DNA from: Guadua angustifolia
Lineage: Eukaryota > Streptophyta > Magnoliopsida > Poales > Poaceae
Direction: 5' to 3'
NCBI GenBank assembly: GCA_036346375.1
Contig: CM070512.1
Span: forward strand, 40,656,466-40,720,465
DNA length: 64,000 nt
The position numbers were made by a program, and so were the translations under genes. The notes beneath the pieces were generated by a model that was not told the DNA's origin, searched no databases, and saw nothing but the letters and a program-made list of their open reading frames with translations. Numbering within the stretch: the first letter of the stretch is position 1; each line of letters starts with the position of its first letter. Positions 22,654 through 32,600 of this stretch are shown here, in pieces.

Positions 22654-23061
22654 GGGCCTGTTTGGAGAGCTGTGCTTCAGCTTTGGACTAAAAACTCTCC
22701 CAAACAGTATGGCTACAAAGCAATTTGGGAAGCTAAGCTACAATGAAGCACCCTAAAAGCTAAAGTGCGAGGAGGGCTTTTAAATTGTAACCCAGCGTGA
22801 CCACTTCTCACCTTGGTCGTTCTGCCTTCTCGACCTCTACCACCCTGCCTCGCCGCCTCCACGTCACCTCCCCACTCGGACGCCGCTGTACTTCACTATG
22901 TTGTTACCTCCCCGCTCGGTTAGCCCCCAAAAGCTACAGTTGCAACAGTCAGTTTGCCAAACAACATAACAAGAAAAGTCACAGCTACCAGCTACAGCTG
23001 CTTTATAGCCTAACAACTAAAAGCAGCTTTTCAGCCCAGTACGGCTCCCCCAAACAGGCCC
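22654..23061. mobile_element. MITE with GGGCCTGTTTGG terminal inverted repeats (408 bp)
   Basis: It begins GGGCCTGTTTGG and ends CCAAACAGGCCC, a 12-bp inverted repeat with one mismatch allowance inward. The interior is non-coding and has further inverted similarity (aaaagctacagttg, agcagctttt). Such ends occur in Tourist/Harbinger-like and related grass MITEs; flanks (tata / tatg) do not show an unambiguous target duplication, so the superfamily is left open. Confidence 0.75.
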
Positions 23062-23439
23062 TATGCCATGTCAGCGACATTGCTGTGAGGGGGTATTTTA
23101 TTCAGGTTAGAGAGTGCAAGGGTGTCAAATGCCTGGTTTTCAGTGATTTTAGCAAAAGTACTAGCTATGTACCCATGCGATGCAACGGAAACTCAATTTG
23201 CGATAAAAAAATTATTTGCAAATTAAATAGCACTAACCTTATATGAATAATAATGTTCACTTTGAGTGTGCAATAGTTAAATGTTTAAATCAATTCATCG
23301 AAGCATGCAAATTCCAGGCACTTGTTCACAAATTCGAGCTTAAAATTATCTTTAATTTCATAAACTTAATTAATAACATCACAACACTTGAGATTGTAAA
23401 TTTGTAATGCCATATTCTAGATAGATCGATCGACCGAAA
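23062..23439. other. Unassigned intergenic DNA
   Basis: No gene seen. The text ctatgtacccatgcgatgcaa at about 23,165 resembles ends found in several grass DNA transposons, but no partner end was located. Confidence 0.4.
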
Positions 23440-23731
23440 GAGGCATCACCTGCTGCCCCATGGGCGCAAAGGCATTGAAGAGGTAGGCGTCATCCGTGTG
23501 TGGCTACCACCATCAGTGACATGCGTGGCTCGTACGCCTTGCTCTGGCCATACATAACCCCACCGCATCAACCAGTTCCACTGCCTCCTTGCCTCCCACC
23601 GCAAGCGCCTCCATCAATCTATTGACATCATCCACCGTGGCGAGCTCCAGCAGCGCCACTAGCCCGTCTCGCTGTCCACCATTGGCGACCTGCCCCTGCG
23701 CCGCATCGACGAGACCAGGAAGGTCGTACAT
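23440..23731 (-). pseudogene. Probable N-terminal fragment of an ankyrin-repeat CCCH zinc-finger protein
   Basis: A minus-strand frame from 23,731 reads LVALLELATVDDVNRLMEAL and VELVDAVGL. In the next frame it continues YGQSKAYEPRMSLMVVATHG. In plant CCCH/ankyrin regulators an N-terminal LLELAA-DD segment is followed by GLWYGRS..RTPLMVAATYGS, so the order and spacing fit. The family's zinc fingers are not present. A frameshift at about 23,565 and a stop after ATHG make this a non-functional piece. The match is from memory and short; another Ala/Leu-rich protein is possible. Confidence 0.4.
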
Positions 23732-25215
23732 TGCCTCTGCTCAATAGATAAACTCAATACATCTGCAGAAGAGGCAAGAAGCGGTAGAGTTATATAGATT
23801 CAGCAACCGATGAGATATCTATGGAATCTAGATTAAAAAATCATCGAATACGGAAGTCAACAAAAGGGAAAAAGAGGAGAAGAGACCCAACTCTATGAAT
23901 CAGAGCTTTGTTTTCTTCAGAAGGGAATCAATCAATCCAATCTAAAAAGCACCGGGAGTAATCACTACCGATTCGAATGCTAGATCAATGGGATAAAGGA
24001 AAGCAATAAATGAGTCATGCATATTCATTTACTTCCCGTGACGGGATGATCCAATCCAATCTAACGGGATGGCCATTGCCGCTTCCCACTCAGCCACGTT
24101 GCTATGCACACGTGTGTCGGGGTGAGAGTGGAGAACGAATGTACTATCACCAATTCCTAATCAGAATTAGTAGAGACAAAGATAACAAACTTATCTGGTC
24201 GCATCATGCGAGCCGTCGCGTATCTTTCTTTGGTGGCGAAATCAAGACCATACGTGATTAGATAAAAAGCAAAGATGATCTTATCCACACATGTAAATAA
24301 ATATTTAATGGAAAGGATACATATGGCAACTCAAAGGCACATGGTAACTTAGAAACTGTATGCGTGTAGTATATAGAAAAAGAATCAGCCATGCAGTATT
24401 TGAAAATAGAATCGGCTGATTGAGATAAGAGTCTCATACGCCGTAGATCACCGAATTAAAACTTTCTCCGTTTGCCAATATATAGAAGATCGGGACAATA
24501 ACAGTTTCGTGCGTATGCCGAGGAGAGAGGGAGAATGGACCACCGCTACCAACTCGTAATTAGAAGTAGTAGAGATTTTCCGGGGATGGGGGGTGGTTAC
24601 AACGCCGCATTTACATATTACTTCCTGTAAAGAACCAATGTCAAGTGAATTTTGTAGCTGCCTCGACCGTAGAATTCATGACTACAATTGTATGGTAAAT
24701 TCTACCGTATCCAGTCAGGATGCATGTGTATATTTGGATTCTGTAAATTAGAACTTTACTTACCCAATAAAAATTAAAAGTAACCTCCGACAAATTTTAA
24801 AGAAATAACCCTGTTTTTAGTGCGGTTAACTCAATAGGAAACACATTCCACCTGACTTGGACCTAACTTAACCTTCCAAAAGTTTTTAAACTTCCAAAGT
24901 TTTGAGTCAAAATCCATTCTTGTATTGGAAGTGTTGAACGACGATTACAAAGGTAGCGGTTTAATGTAAATGGGGAAGGCATGACATTCCAGGTAGGAAT
25001 TAATGGTTAATGTTGGATATGGAATTAATGGCGATTGAAAATCTTCCATAAATTTCGCGCAAAAGTATCCTGTTCAATTAGCAAGATTATAATGCACGAA
25101 TTGATATAAACATCATGCACAATATCCCGTTCAATAAAAGGGATTGTCATGCAGTAAATCCATTTGTTTGGCTGCAATTAATACATATACCCTCACCACA
25201 AGCACCATTTCCATG
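23732..25215. other. Unassigned DNA upstream of the cysteine-rich peptide gene
   Basis: No supported gene. Two diverged copies of a segment resembling gaga-rich text followed by ccaactcgtaattagaa / ccaattcctaatcagaa lie near 24,120-24,175 and 24,520-24,575. The last few hundred bases before 25,216 are AT-rich and would include the promoter of the gene at 25,267. Confidence 0.45.
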
Positions 25216-25223
25216 TATAAATA
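25216..25223 (+). promoter_or_regulatory. TATA box of the cysteine-rich peptide gene
   Basis: TATAAATA lies 51 bp upstream of the ATG at 25,267, a normal distance for a plant gene with a short 5' UTR. Confidence 0.7.
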
Positions 25224-25266
25224 TGGCCCTGTATCACTGCATCCAAGATCATACTTAGAGACGACA

Positions 25267-25887
25267 ATGGCCAAACTTACTGGCATCTTCCTCATGGCTA
25301 CGCTCCTGTCCCTGCTATACAACACGCTCCAAGCCCAAGGTACACTTCTTTCTTATTGGGACTGTTTGGTTGTCTGGTTTCATACGACCAGACTCACGGA
25401 AGCCAAACATTATCATGAACAGATCCCAAATCTTTCTTGTCCATCCTGCGATGCGCTGTTCACAAATTTTTCTTCTCTTCGGAAGCAAACAGATCCAAAT
25501 CAGGATTAAACCATACCGTCTTTACCGATGCATACGCCGCACACACATGAATCAAGATGCTTACAACCTACAGCTGCTGATGAACGCGTGATATGTTTGA
25601 GCAGCAGGTCGTAGCGAAGGCTACGCCGCCGGAGAGTACTTCCCGATGCAGCGACGATCGTGGAAGACGGCGATGCCGCAGGTGGTGCTTCCTAACGACC
25701 AAATCGCGCTGAGGAACTGCGACAGGTGCACCTGCTGCAAGGATTCCCCGTAGGGAAGATCTGCGAGCCCATGACCTGTTGCATGGAGAGCATCTGTACG
25801 CCAGGGACCCCAAAAGGCAGCTGCCCTGAACCTAAGCCCATCACCTGTGGCTGCGACGCTGACAAGTGTCAACCCGGACCTCCTTAA
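25267..25887 (+). CDS. Small secreted cysteine-rich peptide gene, two exons, frameshifted
   Basis: Exon 1 (25,267-25,339) encodes MAKLTGIFLMATLLSLLYNT and ends LQAQ: a classic signal peptide. The intron starts GTACAC at 25,340 and its likely acceptor is gagcagcag, giving exon 2 from 25,608 in phase. Exon 2 encodes RSEGYAAGEYFPMQRRSWKT..., then NCDRCTCCKDSP and a TAG at 25,751. In another frame the Cys pattern continues without break: VGKICEPMTCC, GSCPEPKPITCGCDADKC and TAA at 25,885. One small indel in the CCCC run near 25,746 would explain this, so the gene is either newly broken or contains a sequence error. A TATA box and an AATAAA flank it. The family is not recognised; the size and cysteine content suggest an extracellular signalling, inhibitor or defence peptide. 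It is the only host-like gene here with complete ends. Confidence 0.6.
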
Positions 25888-25957
25888 TTAACCTACATGT
25901 AAAGATTACCTGAAGAATGAGTGTCTCAAAACAAGAACTGATGAGGTACGAAGGAGC

Positions 25958-25963
25958 AATAAA
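25958..25963 (+). terminator. Polyadenylation signal AATAAA
   Basis: AATAAA lies 71 bp after the TAA of the cysteine-rich peptide gene. Confidence 0.5.
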
Positions 25964-26010
25964 GTGCAGATTATATGGTCCCTGACATGGCCATTAATCT
26001 TTGTCGCAAA

Positions 26011-27068
26011 TGTCTACAGATAATGTGAACATCAGCGGCGGTTTTAATTTAAAACCGTCACAAATAATAAAAATAATTTTTTTTAAATATTGCTAATTAC
26101 CTCTCTAGCTTTCTAATTTGAAAGAATTGAAATTAAATAATATTTCACAAATAATTAGAACTAATATTCCATTTGCAATAATTGAAAAAAACGACCGAAA
26201 TAGATTCAAAACTTTGAAGGCCGTTTTCAGGCTCTAAACGATCTTTTTTTGGAATTTTGTCACCGCACACGCCCTCGCACAAACCATCAGGATCCGACCA
26301 TCTGATTTTTGTACACTTGTAAAATTTGGGTGCAACTTTTCGTTATCTTTCAAATGAGCCAAAGAACGCCCCAATCGGAGTTACGAACCAAAAGTTATGG
26401 CCATTTTAACAAAAGTGCTCAGATTTCGTATTTGAAAATTAGAATCGGTGCCCAAAAGAATATAACTAGAGAGCTCATCATGTGATGATTCTAGAATGCA
26501 CAAGAACACTAAAATCGAAGGTACGAGTCAAAAGTTATGGTGTTTTTATAAGTTTCATGAAAAGTAATGGCACATATTGTAAGCATAATTAATAGTCAAG
26601 AGTATGGAAAATAAATTTGAAAGTTTTAAATTTTTCTAATTACCTCTATAGTTTACTAATTTGAAATAATTGGAAATCAGTGTTTAGGTGCTTCACGGAG
26701 TTAAGGGGAGGAGGGATGCATTATATGTTAGATGCGATTATAACACCACTAAAGTACTAGATCTTATAAGAACTCCGAAGTTAAGCGTGCTTAGACTAGA
26801 GTAGTAATAGGATTCCAAAGTTAAACGTGCTTAGACTAGAGTAGTAATAGGATGGGTGACCTCCTGGGAAGTCCTTGTGTGATGTTAAAAACGTCCGAGA
26901 ATCCAATCACAATTCTGAAATTGAGCGTTCTGAAATTATCAGTGCCACAACGTCCGAGAATCCAATCACAATTCTGAAATTGGGCGTTTTAAAATTATCA
27001 GTGGCGGTTCGAAAACTGTTACTGATAGCAGTTACGAATCGCCACTGATATGTATTTTTTTGATAGTG
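26011..27068. mobile_element. Small non-autonomous CACTA-like element containing a 5S rRNA-derived block
   Basis: The right end reads, on the minus strand, CACTATCAAAAAAATACAT followed by ATCAGTGGCG. The left end (from about 26,011, CTACAGATAATGTGAACATC then AGCGGCGG) aligns with it as a degenerate terminal inverted repeat. The subterminal part near 26,998-27,050 is a hairpin (cagtggcggttcg...cgaatcgccactg). Just inside, a 59-bp unit starting acgtccgagaatccaatcac is tandemly duplicated (26,891 and 26,950). There is no transposase. The left end lies 48 bp after the AATAAA of the peptide gene. Confidence 0.6.
26731..26886 (+). pseudogene. 5S rRNA-derived sequence with a 40-bp internal duplication
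   Basis: The text follows plant 5S rRNA from gatgcgat to the 3' part. It keeps the internal polymerase III promoter boxes: AAGTTAAGCGTGCTT (A box), GATGGGTGACC (intermediate element) and TCCTGGGAAGTCCT (C box). A block beginning ttaagcgtgcttagactaga is repeated exactly 40 bp later (26,781 and 26,821), making it longer than the 120-nt gene and doubling the A box. Substitutions elsewhere (ctagatcttataag for ggatcccatcag) rule out a normal rRNA gene. Confidence 0.8.
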
Positions 27069-28160
27069 CACCGAAGATACTTAGTTCAATGTGGACAGGC
27101 AGAAATAGATGCTGGAGATATTCCTCATAGTGAAGTTATGAATTAATAGGAGCCACGTTGGCTCCCTCCCCCCGAGTATTTGTCATTTTTGAGAGCCACT
27201 AAACTATTTATTGAGCTAATACCAGGAAGTATCAAGAATATGAACAAACCTTTAAAAGGTAGAGATATGAAAAAATTTAAAAGTAATTTAGTGGTGCCTC
27301 TCAAGGGCTGTAAAAAGTCTCATTTAATTTTTATGTAAACTAATGGAGAGATGGCTCAACCTTGCTGGATGGTCAGCAGCGACGCTACAGCATCCAGGAA
27401 ACCTCAAGGAGAACTGGCAGATTTTCCGAAAGAAGTTTGACAGGCAAACCTGTTAAACAGGCCTGGAAAGTGCAGATGGAAATGTTCAACGTAAAAATTA
27501 ATACCATTTCATAGAATAAAGAGCCTCGACCTTCTTTGTATTTTTAGAGTTTCTCGAGTTATTTTTGATATGACTACGATTGAGATGTGATCCGGTAGAA
27601 AGAGACTCTAGATTTGGAGGTGTGATTATAGATCTTTCTGCTCTAGGTCATCTCTAAAGTTAGTAATTGGTTTAAATTTACATTATATTTAAGATCTAAC
27701 TTGGTAAAGTGGGAAATAAAGATGGTTTCTAGATCTAACTTGGTGTCGATCCATTTGTTCTCTATGATGTAAAGTAGTAATTAGTTATAATTGTATTATA
27801 CTCAATATGTAGATAGTTACTTAAATGAATGTGATCTAGACTAATAATTGGTTGTAATAGCATTATATGTAAGGTATATACATCTAGCTTGGTAAAGAGA
27901 GAATTGAAGATGGTTTTGATATAGCTTGGTGTAGATTCATTTGTTTTTTTTATCTAAAGTAGTAATTGGTTCTAATTGTATTATGCTCAAGATGTAGCTA
28001 ACTATATAAAGAAAGAATTGAACATGCTAAGTTTAAATGTAGCTTATATATGTTTATATATTCATTCGTTCTTTGTGATGTAAGGAGCTATGTAAGTTAA
28101 TCGGCAAGTTTAAATATAGCTTATATGTAGCATATATATGCATGTGTACTCCTAGTGTAC
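27069..28160. other. AT-rich DNA with degenerate tandem repeats
   Basis: No gene. From about 27,655 to 28,020 the motif agtaattggttctaattgta recurs about four times with variation (27,659, 27,775, 27,841, 27,958). It may be the 5' flank or subterminal part of the TNP2-bearing CACTA that follows. Confidence 0.45.
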
Positions 28161-28189
28161 TTAATTCATTATTTAACACATATTATTAC

Positions 28190-29650
28190 ATATGTAGTGT
28201 AGACAAACCGAAGCTGGATATACGCTGAGAACCATGCAAGCGTGAGTACATTAATGGCGTCTCTTCTTTTAGAAGAGCTACAGAGGAAAATTTGTTGAAC
28301 AAGAGGATGGAATTTATGCCTTGTCCATACGTTGACTAGTAGAATATGAGGATATTTTGAAATCCAGCGCAGATCGAAGCACATTTGATTCTACGGGGTT
28401 TCAAAATAGGGTATACATGTTAGACCAGTCACGGTGAAGAGAAGATTATGCAGAGAGCAAGTAGTACTAACATCATCGACGAAGTCAACGATACTCTGGA
28501 TATCATCGATGAAGTCAGCGATACTTCAGATGATATCAACTGTGTTTTTGATAAGGATAGGTTTCACGATGACAATCAGAATCAGATACTACAGGATGTA
28601 GAAGGAAACCATGATGAGCGGGAGTATGTAAAATTTCGGTCTTGATGGACGACTTGAAGAAACCTTTGTTCCCAGGATACAAGTCCAAATACACAAGGTT
28701 GTCATCCATTCTGAAACTACTGAAATTAAAAGCAAGCAACAGTTGCTCCGACAAGAGTTTCATGGCGCTGTTAGATCTATTAGCGGACATGTTTCTGGAG
28801 GGAAATGAGTTGCCGACAACAACCTACAAAGCCAAGAAGGTTCTTTGTCCCTTGGGAATAGAAGTAGAAAGAATACATACTTGTCTCAACTATTGTATCC
28901 TCCACAAAGAGTATGCAAACTTGCATGTATGTCTGATGTGCAACGCATCTCAGTACAATCGTAGAGATAGATCAGATAATGACGATGAGGGCATTGAGGT
29001 GAAGAAAGGATCTCCTGTTAAGGTGGCGTGGTATCTACCTGTAATTTCTCGTTTGAAGCGTTTATTTACGAACCTAAAAGAAGCAAAATTGTTTCGGTGG
29101 CACTCGGATGAGCATAAGAACAATGAAATGATAAGGCACCCTGCTGATTCCACCTAGTAGAGAAACATCGATAGGAGATTTCAAAATTCACAGCGGATCC
29201 GAGGAATATAAGGTTCGGATTGAGTACAGATGAAATAAATCCTTTTCAGCAACATGAGCAGTCGTCATAGCACTTGGACCATGAATCTCTGTGTCTACAA
29301 CCTTCCTCTTTCATTGTCTATAAATCGGAAGTACATTTTTCTATCTATACTCATCCAAGGCCCAAGTAATCTGGGAACGATATTGATGTGTACCTAGCAT
29401 AATTGGTGGAAGATCTGAACACATTGTGGGCTGCTGCGGTACAAGTATGGGATGCTCATAAATGAGAGTATTTCACTTTGCACTGCTTATTATTCTGCAC
29501 TATAAATGATTATCCTGCCCTTGCTACTCTATTGGAGCAGAGTACAAAAGGAGCCAAAGTCTGTACTCACTGCTTAGATAATACTGAAAGTGTGTGGCTG
29601 AATCACTTGCATAAAACCATCTACAACTCAGGGTAAGTGCTTCATCTAGT
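28190..29650 (+). pseudogene. CACTA TNP2-type transposase, degenerate
   Basis: Plus-strand pieces follow the order of plant En/Spm TNP2 proteins. A damaged transposase-associated domain (SWIYAENHASV, then EFMPCP and AHLILRGFQNRVYML) lies at about 28,215-28,430. The N-terminal transposase block (KKPLFPGYKSKYTRL, CLNYCILHKEYANL, VKVAWYLPVISRLKRLF, FRWHSDEH, RHPADS) is open at 28,642-29,157. The core (NLCVYNLPLSL, ILIQGPSNLGNDIDVYL, VWDAHK, STKGAKVCTHCLDNTESVW) runs to about 29,620. At least five stops or frameshifts separate the parts and the catalytic C-terminal half is missing. The protein once cut CACTA ends; this copy cannot. Confidence 0.85.
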
Positions 29651-29699
29651 TGCTATACTTGTTGATTTGTACTATATAACATAGCTTAAAGTTAGATTG

Positions 29700-32600
29700 A
29701 ATGACCATGACGACATACCTGTATAGGTTTCACTGGGTTCTACTCGTAATTATACCAAGACAGAACTGGGTAATTTACATTGATTCTAAAAGGAATAACA
29801 CCCACGACTTGGCGCCTATCAGAGATTTACTCGTGTACATGACCCCCATTTTTGCACTGAATGCCAAAAATGGAAATTTCATGTGCACACAGTACTAGTC
29901 CCTGGATCAGTAGGTAGTACGCACATTTCAACAATTGGAATCACAACCATACATTAATTGAATTAAGCGGAAACGAATAATTACAGAAATCTTACAACTC
30001 AGAGTATATATAGCAGCAAAGAAGCAAAGCCTTATAGTGTACCCATCCAATCCCGCAGGCAACTGACCAGGCATAAATCCTTAGAAAAGATCGCTTCAAA
30101 GAAGAACCCGCAACCTGCGATGAAAATGAAGACTTCGGAGCTTCGCTAGCTTACACCTATAAATAATAGATTAAGCAAGGGTGAGTACTTTCGTACTCCG
30201 CAAGACTTGATTGCAAATGCATAAATGCAGGCCAATTCAAAGGAGGCTACTACAGTTAATTTGCATAAAGCGAATTTAATTTGTAAATCAAGTTATTTGC
30301 AAACGGAATTCATAAGAGCAAGTTTAATTGATAACAGATATATATAAAGCATAAATAACACTCACGGTCCTCCATGGCGTGAGCGATTTAATCACCAATT
30401 ATCGAAATCCAACAATGTCAGCCCTTCGACATAAAACACAGTTGCTAAAACAGTTTCAAACCGAAACTCCAGTTTTCAAAAAATACCAAAATCTAACATT
30501 GGAATTCCTTCACCAAGTGCCCATGACCGCGGGCGCGGCTAATCGATTAGATTTAAACTCTCCAGATGTGTACAACTTTACCCACAAGGAATGATCAACC
30601 TTTTTGCAAGATCACACACGCCTCCAATAGGACATTGTGTCTGCCAGGCGATCATACATAGCCGTTACATTACCTAGACATGACTTGATCCACCCGGACG
30701 TTAACCCCGCCAGTAAAGCGAAACACACACCCAAGCCGTGGATCCACTTTCACACACCCGACACAACGTTTCTGAACACGGCAGGGCGTACACCATTGCA
30801 TTAGCAAGTAGAAACCCCGTTAAGCAGATCAAACTGGAATGCCTGTGCTAGCTCCCGCCTACCAAAGAGCAAAGCCATGTCTAAATAACTTAATAGGCTA
30901 AGGCTACCCCATTCTCACCCTCGTGGTTGCATGGAAATCTTGGATCAATAGCGTCCCATTGCTCGGTCCTTAATCCGACACGGGCGACACTTCACCCTAC
31001 ATTACGTGCAATTCCTTTCGCACAACCGGCTATTGCCAATAATCGCCCGCATCAAAGCATAGTTTTATTTTGGGTTTTTAATCAAAATACCAGCAACCAA
31101 CAGTGCCATTTCCAAGGTTTTCAGGAAACAAATATTGATTTGATCATGTACATTGCTGATGCTAAAGCATGGCTAAGCATGAATAATATGAACGCATATA
31201 CCCATGATGACATTAAGTAATGCCTATCCTCAATCTAGGGTTATCAAGGTTCACATGTCCATAATTATCAAAGAAGATTAATGAGACAACATGTATAACT
31301 ACCACATCCATAAAATAGCAATTTACATAAAGTAAACGCATGCATAATACAGTACAAAAACAACATATTGTAGGTAAAGTACTGGGATCAACATGATCAA
31401 AGGAGTGCTTGCCTTGCTTAATCACTGCTTACGACGAAGACGAGGATGCGGCTGATGAAGGCGATGACGGAATTAGAGGCGTCGAGTTCTACACGTCGAT
31501 CAACGGAAATAAAGCAAATAATAAACTTCAATAAGGGCAAAAAGAAAATTGATAGAAAGACAAATAAAACCCTTCACAAGAAACAGGGATTGCTCTTTTA
31601 TGAATTTATTAATCTTATTTTATGAATTCAAGATGCTAAAATTGGTTAAGATTAAATAGAATTAATCAATAGTTGTAAGGTTTACAGATTTACTATTCAT
31701 GATATGAGTTTCGCAACTTTATTACTTACGGGTTTTGCTCTAATAGGATTCAGAGTCAAAGCAAGATGAAATAAGAATATTTTCTTAGATTACTGCAGAC
31801 CATATCTTAAAGATCATTTCTAGACTATTCTTTACCAAATTCAGATTTAGATGAGCTGCTTTGCGAGTTAATGAAAAGGCTTAAATGATCATATTATATT
31901 ATAAATGAATACTTCTTCGCCTTTGATTGACTTTGAATAGAATTAGCTTTGCGCAAGCTAAGATCTATTGATTTAGGCTACTGGGATTATTTCCATGATA
32001 TTTGAGAAGGTTCTGGTGATACAAATAACTTAACTACAGGTTTCTTTATTATTACCGAGAGCGAATATTCATATTATAAGGTTTAGAATTCATAATACTT
32101 TAGGTTGTTCTGTTAACAGGATTTATATTCAATACATGACGAAATAAGATTATTTCTTCAGATTATGGTAGTCTATACTTTAAAGAACACTACTAAACTA
32201 GTTACACAAGTTTTAAGGTTTGGACAGATATTATACACTTTGACGAAAAAGCTTATGTGGCAACTAAAGCTTACTATTCACGGAATCGGCCAAAAGGGTG
32301 AATCGCACGATTAGCGATTAAGGGTTTTGAACTAGCTTAATTTAAATGGAAAGCATACTATAATTAAGATGTTTTTATAGAATATGGTAGTATGAACTTT
32401 ATACAGTGTTTCTAAACTAGTTTTACTGATTTTAACATTTAGACGAGTTATTTTATCTATCGCTGAAATAGCCTAAATGATCATATTGGTAACATTAAAT
32501 CGGCCAAAGTTCAAACTTAATTTCCAACTACACATTACATGATTCTTGATTCATTTTTCAGGTATTAGCAGGAAGCAATCCTAGGAGTGTTTTAAAACTA

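Noticed and set aside
23150..23200. Possible Helitron or other DNA-transposon end (acccatgcgatgcaacgg)
   Set aside because: Only a short resemblance; no 5' TC end, 3' CTRR hairpin or partner terminus could be defined.
26731..26886. Functional 5S rRNA gene
   Set aside because: It has substitutions in conserved 5S positions, a 40-bp internal duplication, and lies within a transposon-like unit; a single copy, not an array.
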